Source: Phoma sp. XZ068 (lineage: Eukaryota; Ascomycota; Dothideomycetes; Pleosporales; Didymellaceae). Taken from it: a stretch of DNA of 64,000 nt. The stretch lies in contig RBKR01000013.1 in the NCBI GenBank assembly GCA_004835665.1, positions 62,001 to 126,000 of the forward strand, in the 5' to 3' direction. Under the pieces are notes generated by a model. That model searched no databases. It saw nothing but the letters and a program-made list of their open reading frames with translations, and was not told where the DNA came from. Positions 1 to 9,127 of this stretch are shown here, piece after piece (position 1 is the stretch's first letter; each line of letters opens with the position of its first letter). A program made the translations under genes and the position numbers.

Positions 1-1085
1 ATACTAGTATATATTAGTTCTTTTTTTACCTTAGGTTTAAGTCCTTAATATAATATTATAGTTAATATAGTATTATTCTAGTATATATTAGCTATAAGTT
101 ACTAGAGCTTAGTAGTATAATTAGTAGTAGATTAGGTCTAATAAATATATTAGATATCTTATCTAGTAATAGTAGGTTTATTTAAAACTTTAAAGATTAG
201 GTAGATCTTATCTTTAAAGGTATTAAAGTCTTCTATCTATATATTAACCTTATTAGGGGTATTATTCTTACTATAGAGTTAAATAAAAGGTTTAATCTAG
301 GTAGACACTTTTCTATATATATAGCTTACTACTAAGGTAACTCTCTTTTTAGCCTCTACCTTATTTCCTTAGAATATAACAAATAGGTTCTATTATATTA
401 ACTAGTTATCTAGCTTACTATAGTCTCCCTTATAGAGATTAGGTTACTTAATATTAATAGTATTAGTAGTAATAGTTCTTTCTATTATATTAAAAATAGA
501 GTATAAGCTAGTAAAAGTAACTCTAGTTTTTAAAGTAGTACTTATCTTAGAAGTATTTAAAATATTAAAGTTATATTCTAAGTAAAGCTTATAAATACTT
601 CTAAAGTTAGTTCTCTAGAATAAGTGCTAGTATAGAAGAGGGTTAGTATAGATACCTAGTAAAACACTATAACAACTATAGGGTTAATAATAAGTAGTAC
701 AGATAGTTAATCTATCTAGCTTAAAAGTTAAGTTAAGTTCTAATAATAAAGTTAATTAATAAGGTTAAATATAATACTATAAGAGTAGTATTTCTACTTA
801 CTATATACTAAGAAGTGTTCTATATTTCTTATAATATTCTATAAAGTCCTATAGAAGGCCCTATAGTTTTTATAAGTAGTTTATAGTTATCTATAGAATA
901 TATATATAGTATCTTATACTATCTTATACTCTTAGTATAGTTTATTTCTATAGAATTATAAGATATTATATAGTCTTCCTAGCCCTATACTATTAATCTA
1001 TAACTATAACTTTATTATACTATACCTCTTTCTCTAAAATTATAATACTTACTATCTATTCTTTTACTATAAAACTATAATAACT
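1..1085. repeat. RIP-degraded repeat, copy 1 (truncated by window start)
   Basis: Extremely AT-rich sequence in which CA, TG and CG dinucleotides are nearly absent while TA, AG and CT dominate, the signature of repeat-induced point mutation (CpA to TpA). It aligns by eye, with many transition differences and small indels, to the interrupted copy at 1529-1999 plus 3849-4455; for example the start at 1 corresponds to about 1529, and the stretch at 451-480 corresponds to the transposon insertion point. No open frame of useful length survives. The original element cannot be identified from this copy. The right end is approximate. Confidence 0.8.
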
Positions 1086-1528
1086 TATAATAGCTTAAAA
1101 TAGCTACTAATATATTTCTCTATAGTTACCTAGAATATTTAACTATTAAAAGAGAATATTATTAAATATATAGCTTATAGGAGTTAAATACTTATACTAC
1201 TATACTTAGATAAGGTATAGTTACTAGAGTTACCTCTATATAAAGTAACTAGAGTATATAGAGCCTAGCTTAGCTATTTATTATAAAGTAGTAAATAGTC
1301 TACTATTAATTAACCTTGTTTAGAACTATTATAGTCCCACCTACTTATATTAATACTTTTCTTTCTAGTACCTCTAGCTATTAAGCCTAATATTAGTTAT
1401 ATAGTAGTTAAGGTAGCTAGCTTATAGCTTAAGTATATAGTTTATTATATAGTTTCTACTAGAGTTTATATAGCTTAATATTAATATTAATAGCTATATT
1501 AATAAAATTATCTAAGGTTTTAGTACTA
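1086..1528. other. AT-rich RIP-like DNA between the two repeat copies
   Basis: Same CA/TG-poor, AT-rich texture as the flanking repeat copies, but I could not align it to either copy. It has no coding potential. It may be another degraded element or the internal part of the same one. Confidence 0.6.
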
Positions 1529-1999
1529 GTACTAGTATATATTAGCTTTTTCTTAACCTTAGGTTTAAGTTCTTACTTAAATATTATTATTAGTATAGTA
1601 TTATTCTAATCTATATTAGCTATAAGGTATTAGAATTTAGTAGTATAGTTAGTAGTAGACTAGATTTATTAAATATATTAGATATTTTATCTAGTAATAG
1701 TAGGTTTATTTAAGATACTAAAGACTAGATAAATCTTATCTTTAAATATATTAAAGTTCTTTATTTAAATATTAACCTTATTAAGAGTATTATCTTTATT
1801 ATAGAACTAGATAAAAGGTTTAATCTAAGTAAATACTTTTCTATATATATAGCTTACTACTAAGGTAACTCTTTTCTTAGCTTCTACTTTATCTTCTTAG
1901 AATATAAAAAATAAGTCTTATTATATTAACTAGTTATCTAGCTTACTATAGTCTTTCTTATAGAAATCTAGTTACTTAATATTAATAGTATTAATAGTA
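1529..1999. repeat. RIP-degraded repeat, copy 2, left part
   Basis: Left portion of the second copy of the repeat seen at 1-1085. It is interrupted at the TA dinucleotide 1998-1999 by the transposon and resumes at 3849. Joining 1999 to 3851 restores alignment with copy 1 around 460-480, which shows that the transposon arrived after the repeat was already present. Confidence 0.8.
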
Positions 2000-2047
2000 A
2001 CGTAAACCACCACCGAGAGCGACAACCCACCGAGAGCGACAAAATCT
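2000..2047 (+). repeat. Left terminal inverted repeat of the transposon
   Basis: 48 bp, an exact reverse complement of 3801-3848. The repeat is itself built from a near-tandem duplication of a roughly 17-bp unit containing CACCGAGAGCGACAA, so each end offers two similar sites, plausibly two transposase contacts. It begins with ACGTAAAC directly after the TA target site. Confidence 0.93.
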
Positions 2048-2079
2048 GCCAAGACCACTCCTCCTCCTTTCATCCTAAC

Positions 2080-3780
2080 ATGTCTCAACAACACAACGCG
2101 CAATATCAACAAGACGAAGGTAGGGTCCAGCTTGCCCTTCTAGCCTATCGTTCAGATGAATTTCCAAGCCTGCGACGCGCTGCTGCAGCATTCAACGTTA
2201 ATCATCATACCCTATCTAAACGTGCCAAGGGAATACCATTTCGACTCGAAACACGCGTGAACTGCCTCAAGCTTACTGCAATAGAGGAAGAGACGATTAT
2301 CCAATACATACTTGACCTTGACGCGCGAGGCTTTGCGCCCCGGCTGTGTGAGGTGGCAGATATGGCTGATAAACTGTTGGGTGTGCGTGATGGAAAGCCA
2401 GTTGGCAAGCACTGGGCTGCGCGCTTTGTGACGCGCTCAGATAGGCTCAAGATGGCGTTCAATCGAGCAAAGGATAGGCAGAGGATAATGCAGGAAGATC
2501 CTGAGGTCATTGGCGCGTGGTTCAAGTTGGTAGAGGATACCAAAGCCAAGTACGGCGTCCATGACGACGACGTGCACAACTTTGACGAGACTGGCTTCCA
2601 GATGGGCGTCATTGGGTCCATGAAGGTCGTCACAGGCTCTGATAGACGTACTCGACCAGAGCTCGTTCAGCCAGGAGATCGCGAGTGGGTTACAGTCATC
2701 CAGAGTATCTGCGCTGCTGGCCACGCAACCCCGCCATTTATCATCTACAAAGGGCGTGTCCACATCTCTGCATGGTACGAGGAGGCAGATATACCGCGTA
2801 ATTGGAAGCTCTCTGTCTCAGAGAACGGATGGACAAACAACGCGCTTGGCCTGGAGTGGTTGAAGCACTTTGACACGCATACAACAGCGCGTCAGGTGGG
2901 GGTATACCGGCTGCTCATTTTGGACGGTCACGAGAGCCACCTTAACCAGGAGTTCAAGGACTATTGCTTGGAGAACAAGATCCTTACGCTCTGTATGCCT
3001 CCCCATTCATCACACATCCTCCAGCCACTTGATGTGGTCTGCTTCTCGCCATTGAAGCGGAAGTACTCCCAACGCGTCCGAGACTTGGCACGCCGACGCG
3101 TCTTCCACATCAACAAGGAAGGCTTCCTACCTGCCTTCAAGGACGCGTTTTTTGACGTATTCACACAGGCTAATTGTCGAAAGGCCTTTGAGGCATCAGG
3201 ACTAGTCCCTGTCAACGCGCAGGTAGTGTTGGATCGCCTGGAGACACGGTTGCGTACCCCGCCTCAACCCCCACTACCAACAACCCCGTGGCAGTCGAAG
3301 ACTCCAAGCAATACGCATGAATTTGGGTCTCAGTCAAAGCTTGTGAGCGAGTCTTTTACTCGGTCACCAGTTGCTGCCCAAGCTGGCTTCTCACAGCTTG
3401 TAAAGGGAGCTGAACTAATGCTGCATCAAAATGCGCTTCTTGCTGCCCGCAATACTGAGCTTGAAGAGCAATTGGCAGTGATGACCAAGCGGAAAGGGCG
3501 CAAAAGGAAGCAGATTCAGCATGGGGGTACATTGGAGTATGGAGTAGGGTCAGCGCAGGTAGCTGCTGAGGCGTCTGTGGTGGCTTTGTCGTCCAAAAGG
3601 ACTCGAGGTGGTGGTGATCAAGAAATAGCACAACCAGCTCTACGGCGCTGTGGGAACTGTGGAGGGACTGGGCACAACGCTCGTACGTGCAAAAAGGATT
3701 CAGAAGACACTTCTGAATCAGATGCGAGCACAAGGTTCATAGGATCCTTGTTTGATAGCGATGAATCTGATAATTCATAA
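2080..3780 (+). CDS. pogo-family DDE transposase with C-terminal zinc knuckle
   Basis: 566-aa protein that cuts and pastes the surrounding element. The N-terminal part resembles the helix-turn-helix/CENP-B-type DNA-binding region of fungal Fot/pogo transposases. The catalytic core shows the DDE triad: D169 in HNFDETGFQMGV, D282 in LLILDGHESH and D318 in LQPLDVVCF. The last two are separated by 35 residues (DD35D), with the usual PPHSSHILQPLD context. A CCHC zinc knuckle lies near the C terminus (C524, C527, H532, C537) in a basic, serine-rich tail. The ATG lies 32 bp inside the left inverted repeat and the stop 20 bp before the right one. No frameshift or internal stop is seen, so the protein is probably functional. 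Family assignment is sure; the exact clade is not determined. Confidence 0.93.
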   Translation: MSQQHNAQYQQDEGRVQLALLAYRSDEFPSLRRAAAAFNVNHHTLSKRAKGIPFRLETRVNCLKLTAIEEETIIQYILDLDARGFAPRLCEVADMADKLLGVRDGKPVGKHWAARFVTRSDRLKMAFNRAKDRQRIMQEDPEVIGAWFKLVEDTKAKYGVHDDDVHNFDETGFQMGVIGSMKVVTGSDRRTRPELVQPGDREWVTVIQSICAAGHATPPFIIYKGRVHISAWYEEADIPRNWKLSVSENGWTNNALGLEWLKHFDTHTTARQVGVYRLLILDGHESHLNQEFKDYCLENKILTLCMPPHSSHILQPLDVVCFSPLKRKYSQRVRDLARRRVFHINKEGFLPAFKDAFFDVFTQANCRKAFEASGLVPVNAQVVLDRLETRLRTPPQPPLPTTPWQSKTPSNTHEFGSQSKLVSESFTRSPVAAQAGFSQLVKGAELMLHQNALLAARNTELEEQLAVMTKRKGRKRKQIQHGGTLEYGVGSAQVAAEASVVALSSKRTRGGGDQEIAQPALRRCGNCGGTGHNARTCKKDSEDTSESDASTRFIGSLFDSDESDNS

Positions 3781-3800
3781 CTAGTGTTAGTCGTGCCAAG

Positions 3801-3848
3801 AGATTTTGTCGCTCTCGGTGGGTTGTCGCTCTCGGTGGTGGTTTACGT
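3801..3848 (-). repeat. Right terminal inverted repeat of the transposon
   Basis: Exact reverse complement of 2000-2047, with the same internal duplication of the GAGAGCGACAA unit. It ends immediately before the TA at 3849-3850. Confidence 0.93.
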
Positions 3849-4455
3849 TAATAGTTTCTTTTATTATATTAGTATTAGAGTATAAGCTAGTAAGAGTAAC
3901 TCTAGTTTCTAAAGTAGTACTTATCTTAGAGTATTTAAAATATTAAGGTTATAAACTAAGTAAAGCTTATAAATACTTCTAAGGTTAGTTTTCTAGAATA
4001 AGTACTAGTATAAAAGAGGTTAGTATAGATACCTAGTAAAATACTATAATAATTATAAGGTTAATAATAAGTAGTATAGATAGTTAATCTATCTAGCTTA
4101 AAAGTTAAAGTTAAGTTTTAATAATAAAGTTAATTAATAAGGTTAAATATAATACTATAAGAGTAGTATTTTTACTTACTATATACTAAAGAGTATTTTA
4201 TACTTTCTATAATATTCTATAAAGTCTTATAGAAGGCTTTATAGTTTCTATAAGTAGTTTATAGTTTTTTATAGAATATATATATAGTATCTTATACTAT
4301 CTTATATTCTTAGTATAGTTTATTTTTATAGAATTATAGGATATTATATAGTCTTCTTAGCTGTACACTATTAATCTATAACTATAACTTTATTATACTA
4401 TACCTTTTCCTCTAAGATTATAACACTATACTATTTTCTTTTCTAGAAATATAAT
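3849..4455. repeat. RIP-degraded repeat, copy 2, right part
   Basis: Continuation of copy 2 beyond the transposon. It aligns with about 470-1085 of copy 1 (shared blocks around the words AGAGTATAAGCTAGTA and AATATTAA), differing mostly by transitions. No coding capacity. The right limit is where the similarity fades. Confidence 0.78.
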
Positions 4456-4795
4456 AGCTACTAGAGTAATTCTAGGTTTTTATATATTACTATAGTATAT
4501 ATAATTTATAATTATCTAGGTTATTCTTTATTTTAAACTAATATAATTTAAACTCTTATAAAGAGTTAAAATATTTTATAATCTATCTTATAATTTATAG
4601 CTATAATAGCTAATCTACCTTATAATAATAAACCTAGATCTTAGTAATAATTAACCTACCTTATAATTTATAGTAATAATAGATAACCTATAGTAGTTAT
4701 ATATTTACTAGCTTATTAACAATTTAGGCTCTAAATTCTTAATTCTAATACCTATAGGTATAAGAGACTAACTAGTACTATAGACTAAATAATAT
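4456..4795. other. AT-rich tail of the RIP block
   Basis: AT-rich, CA/TG-poor DNA without recognisable content. Composition switches within a few tens of bases near 4796 to balanced sequence, marking the edge of the degraded block. Confidence 0.6.
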
Positions 4796-5214
4796 TAATT
4801 GCTGAATAGGAGCGATAGGAAGTATAGACATGCAACAATAGGTGCCTTAAGTAGCAAACACAATTTCCCGAAAGAGTTTCGTTTTGGAATAGGGGGTGTT
4901 CCCGGTCGGCATACTTGAGTAGTAATCTTGTGGAAGCAGGGCATAAACGAACTTCTTGCTCCGGGTATGATTTCCTATTGCTAGAGTTGCAGAACATGCA
5001 GAGGCGAGCTCCCACGAATCATATCGAACGGCAACTCTCTCATCGCCGAACCCCGCAGCAGCTGAGATGATAGCCATCGCGGCGTGGGTGGACTTAGCGG
5101 GCTGAATGCGGCGACGAGTGGAGTGTCCCGCTGACCTTTAATACCATCTGATATTCTCGTCGTCGCGATGTTCGGTTGACCTCTGTGGCAAGTTACACTA
5201 GAGTATCCGCAGCG
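4796..5214. other. Upstream region of the GDPD-like gene, no gene seen
   Basis: Balanced-composition DNA between the AT-rich block and the ATG at 5215. Short open frames here do not look coding. It presumably contains the promoter of the next gene, but no clear TATA box is visible. Confidence 0.45.
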
Positions 5215-7989
5215 ATGGTCCTCACAAACCCCAAAGTCATCGGCCCAATATCGGAGCTCACAGGTCCCTACGGTATCCGAGTACAAGGTCAAATCACCAA
5301 CTACACCGTTAAAATCTTCGACTACGGACCGCCGTCCACTTCCATCGCTGAAGGCCGGGCCCGCGGAAGTGATGACAGGATTCCCCTCCTTCCACTTGTC
5401 GAGCTCCGCGCTGGCATGCGCCTCTACGCAATGCAGGAGGGGGACAGGGACAACAGTGTGATGCCGACTGGCGATAACTTCGAGACGGTGCAGCCGCGGC
5501 CAGTCGATGAGCGCCATCTGAACGCCGTATCTTTCCAGTCACAGGTGTACCAATGTGCCTTGTACCTCTGGACGACAGGTGGATATCCTGGTGCCAGTGT
5601 CGAGGTTTCTACCGGAGCTGGGAGCATCCTGGGGTCGGCTCCTATCCTCGAAGGATTTGCGAGGATCGAACTAAACCAAGGAATTCCGGCCGTCGCAACT
5701 ATACTGCTCAGGCAGATAGTTCCGGCCCTTGGCTTCCGTGGTGCTTCGCTAAACGTCCCAACTACCCCAATTCCTCTTGCCCAGGGTGCTCCATTGCCTC
5801 CGCCAAAAGTGCAACAGCCTCTCCGAGGATGCGATCCCACGCTCAAGATATCCGAGGTATATGAAGGCGCGCGGGTCACGATCAAAAGAGCATCGGGGCT
5901 CGTAGGCACGGTCGGCATGGGCGTAAGCGCCGATGAAATCGTCCTCTCGCAGCCACTGAAGAAAGACGACAAAGTACAAGTATCGCAATCCGTGTGGGAA
6001 CAGTGTGAACGGCCATCGCAACTCACTGAGCCGCCCATTCCAGTTGGGCCAGCGGATCCAGTCGATCCGCCAGTTATCTTTTCGCCGCTCTGTGCGGGCA
6101 GTCAGTCACTCATGATGAGTGGGCTGCGTGGAAACAGCATAATCACTATCACTAACGAGAGCCAGAATATCAGGTTGCAGACACCGCCTGATGTGAGCCA
6201 ATTCGCCTTTCCCGTCCCTCCTCTCATCCCGGGAACCATCTCGGCCATTCAGGAGATCTGTGACACTACCAGCTTGCCGTCGAAATCAGTGCCTATTTCT
6301 GAACATACTGAGCACATAGACCCTCCAAGTATCGCGCAGCCGCTCTATGGATGTGCGAGGAACGTAACCATTCAAAGCGCCCATCCGGGAGGTAGCATTC
6401 GCGTCTATGCCGTCACATCCGACGGTGAGTTTCCCATCACCGGACTGGTATTTGTCGAGCATAGCCAGCTCGTGGTGGGGGTCTTTCCATGGCTCCAACC
6501 AGAATGGAAAGGTGTTCGCGTCTCTCAGTGGGCTTGCGCGGATACTGCTGCAGAGTCCCCTCCCTTCAGCCCAATTGAACCAAAAGCTCAACTCCTGGCA
6601 CCCGTCCTTCGCGAGCCAGTTTTCGAAGCGGACAGTTTCGTGAATGTGGACGGCACTGTTCCAGGCGCTCATGTTGAACTCTTTGTCATGCACAAGGATG
6701 GATCCAAGACCTGGGCCGGTGCCGCCGACGCGAGTCAGATTTCGCCGACCTCCATCTTCATCGATGGCCGTGTTCCATTGATTCAAGGTGAAAGAGTCGA
6801 AGCCCGCCAGGTTCTTTGTGCCAACAGCGACGGCGCCGGCTCGGCCATGTCCAACGCGCAAGACATCCAACCCGCATACCAGCCACGACCGTTCTACATT
6901 GTTGGTCACAATCCCAACGACCTCGATGAAGTTAGAGAGGCACTTGCTGCAGGAGCTAATGCCATTGAGCCCGACATCAACATCTACAGCCGGGGGACGC
7001 GAGACATACTTGTTATCAGCCATTTTGGCGCAGATTTCCCCTTCGCTCAACCAATTACCCTCATCGACTACCTCATCGGCCTACACGATATCGCCGTCGC
7101 AAACCCAAATCTGTCTCTAATCACCTTCGATTGCAAGCCAGCTACCGCAACACCTGACTACGGCTACGAAATCCTCATGGCAATCCGCAAATATCTGACT
7201 CATGACCTGCCCATTCCGTTCATGATCTCTGTCTCTTCGTTCAGTCATGTCGGGATATTTGACCGTATAAGGGACATCCTGAGTCCTCGTGAAGGTTTGA
7301 TGATCGATGAAGAAAACGACGCCGGTTCTGTCGCAATGTTCTTTGACAACTCCGGCGTCGCTAATCGCTGCTATGGTAATGGGAATACCGTACAGCATCC
7401 GCTTCTCGTCCCGAATCTCAGGTACTCGATCGAGTGGGCCTGCGCACTACGTGCCGGCTTCGGGACGCTGAAGTTCGTCTACGAGTGGCCGACAAACGAT
7501 CAGAGTCGATGGGTGCAATTCATTCGAATTGGTCTTGACGGAATGATCACGGACGATCCCGCAGGACTATATCGTGAAGTTCAGGCTGAGTCCCTGTTTA
7601 CGCCGATTCGGATGGCAACACGAGAAGACAACCCGTTCAAACAACCTAACTCACAGTACGTCATCATCTGCAGGACTGGAGATATCCGGATGGGCGGAAC
7701 CGATTCTAACGTCACCTTCACCATCAATGGTAGTCGAGGAACCGCCTCGCGACAGATCAACACGTTCTTAAACGGGAGGATGGAGACTGGCGAGACGAAT
7801 TTTGTGACGTTTCACAGTCCAGACTTGGGGGAGGTGTCGTCGGTTACGATTGTGAAGGACAACGCGGGAAATGGGCCTGATTGGTTTCTCGATTGGATTG
7901 GTGTTCATTCAGCCAGGTATGGCGTCCACAAGACTGCAACCTATGCCAACTGGATCGAGGACGGGCCGCATTATCAAATCAACTTTTGA
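5215..7989 (+). CDS. Multidomain protein with C-terminal GDPD/sphingomyelinase-D-like domain
   Basis: 924-aa intronless frame. The start is taken at ATG 5215; the longer frame opens only with non-ATG codons. The N-terminal 540 residues hold several loosely repeated beta-rich modules, each starting near a P-L-x-G/A-C or P-V-L/F motif and separated by proline-rich linkers, like bacterial Ig-like repeats. Residues from about 560 form a PLC-like phosphodiesterase barrel: VGHNPND with H565, NAIEPDI with E585 and D587, ISHFGAD with H603, and TFDCKP with D639 and K641. This matches the two-histidine, E/D metal-site pattern of the GDPD/sphingomyelinase-D superfamily, whose members cleave glycerophosphodiesters or the head groups of sphingo- and lysophospholipids. 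No signal peptide or membrane helix is evident. The substrate is unknown. It lies at the edge of a transposon-rich AT block. Confidence 0.7.
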   Translation: MVLTNPKVIGPISELTGPYGIRVQGQITNYTVKIFDYGPPSTSIAEGRARGSDDRIPLLPLVELRAGMRLYAMQEGDRDNSVMPTGDNFETVQPRPVDERHLNAVSFQSQVYQCALYLWTTGGYPGASVEVSTGAGSILGSAPILEGFARIELNQGIPAVATILLRQIVPALGFRGASLNVPTTPIPLAQGAPLPPPKVQQPLRGCDPTLKISEVYEGARVTIKRASGLVGTVGMGVSADEIVLSQPLKKDDKVQVSQSVWEQCERPSQLTEPPIPVGPADPVDPPVIFSPLCAGSQSLMMSGLRGNSIITITNESQNIRLQTPPDVSQFAFPVPPLIPGTISAIQEICDTTSLPSKSVPISEHTEHIDPPSIAQPLYGCARNVTIQSAHPGGSIRVYAVTSDGEFPITGLVFVEHSQLVVGVFPWLQPEWKGVRVSQWACADTAAESPPFSPIEPKAQLLAPVLREPVFEADSFVNVDGTVPGAHVELFVMHKDGSKTWAGAADASQISPTSIFIDGRVPLIQGERVEARQVLCANSDGAGSAMSNAQDIQPAYQPRPFYIVGHNPNDLDEVREALAAGANAIEPDINIYSRGTRDILVISHFGADFPFAQPITLIDYLIGLHDIAVANPNLSLITFDCKPATATPDYGYEILMAIRKYLTHDLPIPFMISVSSFSHVGIFDRIRDILSPREGLMIDEENDAGSVAMFFDNSGVANRCYGNGNTVQHPLLVPNLRYSIEWACALRAGFGTLKFVYEWPTNDQSRWVQFIRIGLDGMITDDPAGLYREVQAESLFTPIRMATREDNPFKQPNSQYVIICRTGDIRMGGTDSNVTFTINGSRGTASRQINTFLNGRMETGETNFVTFHSPDLGEVSSVTIVKDNAGNGPDWFLDWIGVHSARYGVHKTATYANWIEDGPHYQINF

Positions 7990-8453
7990 GATTGGAGGGG
8001 TGTCATCGATGCACGTTGGGCTTGAGATTTGTTAGGATTGTGGGTGATCTCTAGGGGTCGATTGGGGTGGGAAAATAACCCCTGGGGTTGGGTAACTAAT
8101 TGTCATAGAGCGTTCTTTGAATTAAGTATACCTTATAATCTATGCCTCTCCTAGCGACTTCTTATAAAGGAGATATTACCGGTGCAGTACCATACCGTGT
8201 CCGTGCACCGGATGCGCGCAATCGCCGGATGCGCCACACACAAAAGCTGTTATAACGAGATTTCTTGGTGCAGTGTTCTATACACCTATGCAACAACATC
8301 TCTCATACAAAACGTGCTGGCAGAGTAGAGGTGCGGCCGCTGCGAGTGGTGCGGGTTGGGGCTTCCGAAACGGGCTCTGCGGAAGGACGCGCAGCCGCAC
8401 CACAACGCTGCTTCTTCTTAGGCCTTGCTAGAGGCTTTGCAGCTTTACGCTTA
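7990..8453. other. Intergenic stretch with a short inverted repeat
   Basis: No gene recognised. It contains an 8-bp inverted repeat, CCGGTGCA at 8179-8186 and TGCACCGG at 8204-8211, with a further GGTGCAGT at about 8268. This could be a transposon end or a chance palindrome. Confidence 0.35.
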
Positions 8454-9127
8454 CTATTTTGGGGCAATTGTATAGCTTTTTTTGCGGTCTCTCTCCTCCT
8501 TCTTGTGCTGTCTTTCAGCTTTGCGCGCCTCTATCTCTTCGCGCTCCTTGGCCGTTGCCTTATCTCGCTCTTCCTTCTCCCTCGCACGCTTCTCTCACTT
8601 CTCCTGGTCAAGGTAAAAGTGGAGCTAAGGCGCATTTCCACTGGAAATGCGATGAGCCGCATGGAAGTAGGCTGATGCCAATGGCGATCTCGCCGTACGC
8701 TGGGATCGTCAACTCCCACCCCAACCCTATCCTGCTCTCGGGCTTCAACGCCTCCCTGAATCGGTCGTTCGTCCACTTGCGCCCGCTCGGGTCTGCCGGC
8801 CAATACACCAACAACTCGCCCACCTCGCGCGGCAAATAACGGTGGATGTTCTTAACATCGCCGCTTACGCTGTATCCCTAGTGGTACCGCGTCACGAACA
8901 CGACCATGCCGTCCTCGATGAATATGTTGCGGTGCCCGCCCTTGACCGTATTGCTGTGCCGGATGCTCATGATCTCTGGGCCTCTCGCCGACTGTCCGCT
9001 CGTCATGGATCTCTAGGACGCGTTGATTTTCAAGCGAAGTTTGCAAACTATATAGTAGCCCTACAACTAGGTTGGTAAAGTCGAAACTTTTGAGATCATC
9101 GAACAATCTCAAAGGTGGACGCTTCAT
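8454..9127 (-). pseudogene. Decayed repeat-encoded protein (telomere-associated RecQ-like family C-terminal part)
   Basis: Reading the minus strand, two frames together give a fragment of a protein common in fungal repeats and often annotated as the C-terminal part of telomere-linked RecQ-like helicases. One frame carries VLEIHDERTVGERPRDHE; the next carries RNIFIEDGMVVFVTRYH followed by an in-frame TAG where a lysine codon is expected, then HRYLPREVGELLVY. A K/E/R-rich coiled segment follows and is also broken by a stop. At least one frameshift and two nonsense codons make it non-functional. The family name is from memory and needs a search; the broken state is seen directly. Confidence 0.6.

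Larger units (their letters stand above)
2000..3848 (+). mobile_element. Intact pogo/Fot-type DNA transposon
   Basis: A 1849-bp element with perfect 48-bp terminal inverted repeats (2000-2047 and 3801-3848), flanked by TA on both sides (1998-1999 and 3849-3850), the target duplication typical of Tc1/mariner/pogo elements. One open transposase gene fills the interior. The base composition is ordinary and shows no RIP bias, in sharp contrast to the degraded repeat it sits in. Perfect ends, an open frame and nested position imply insertion after the host repeat had been mutated, and the element may still be mobile. Confidence 0.93.
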
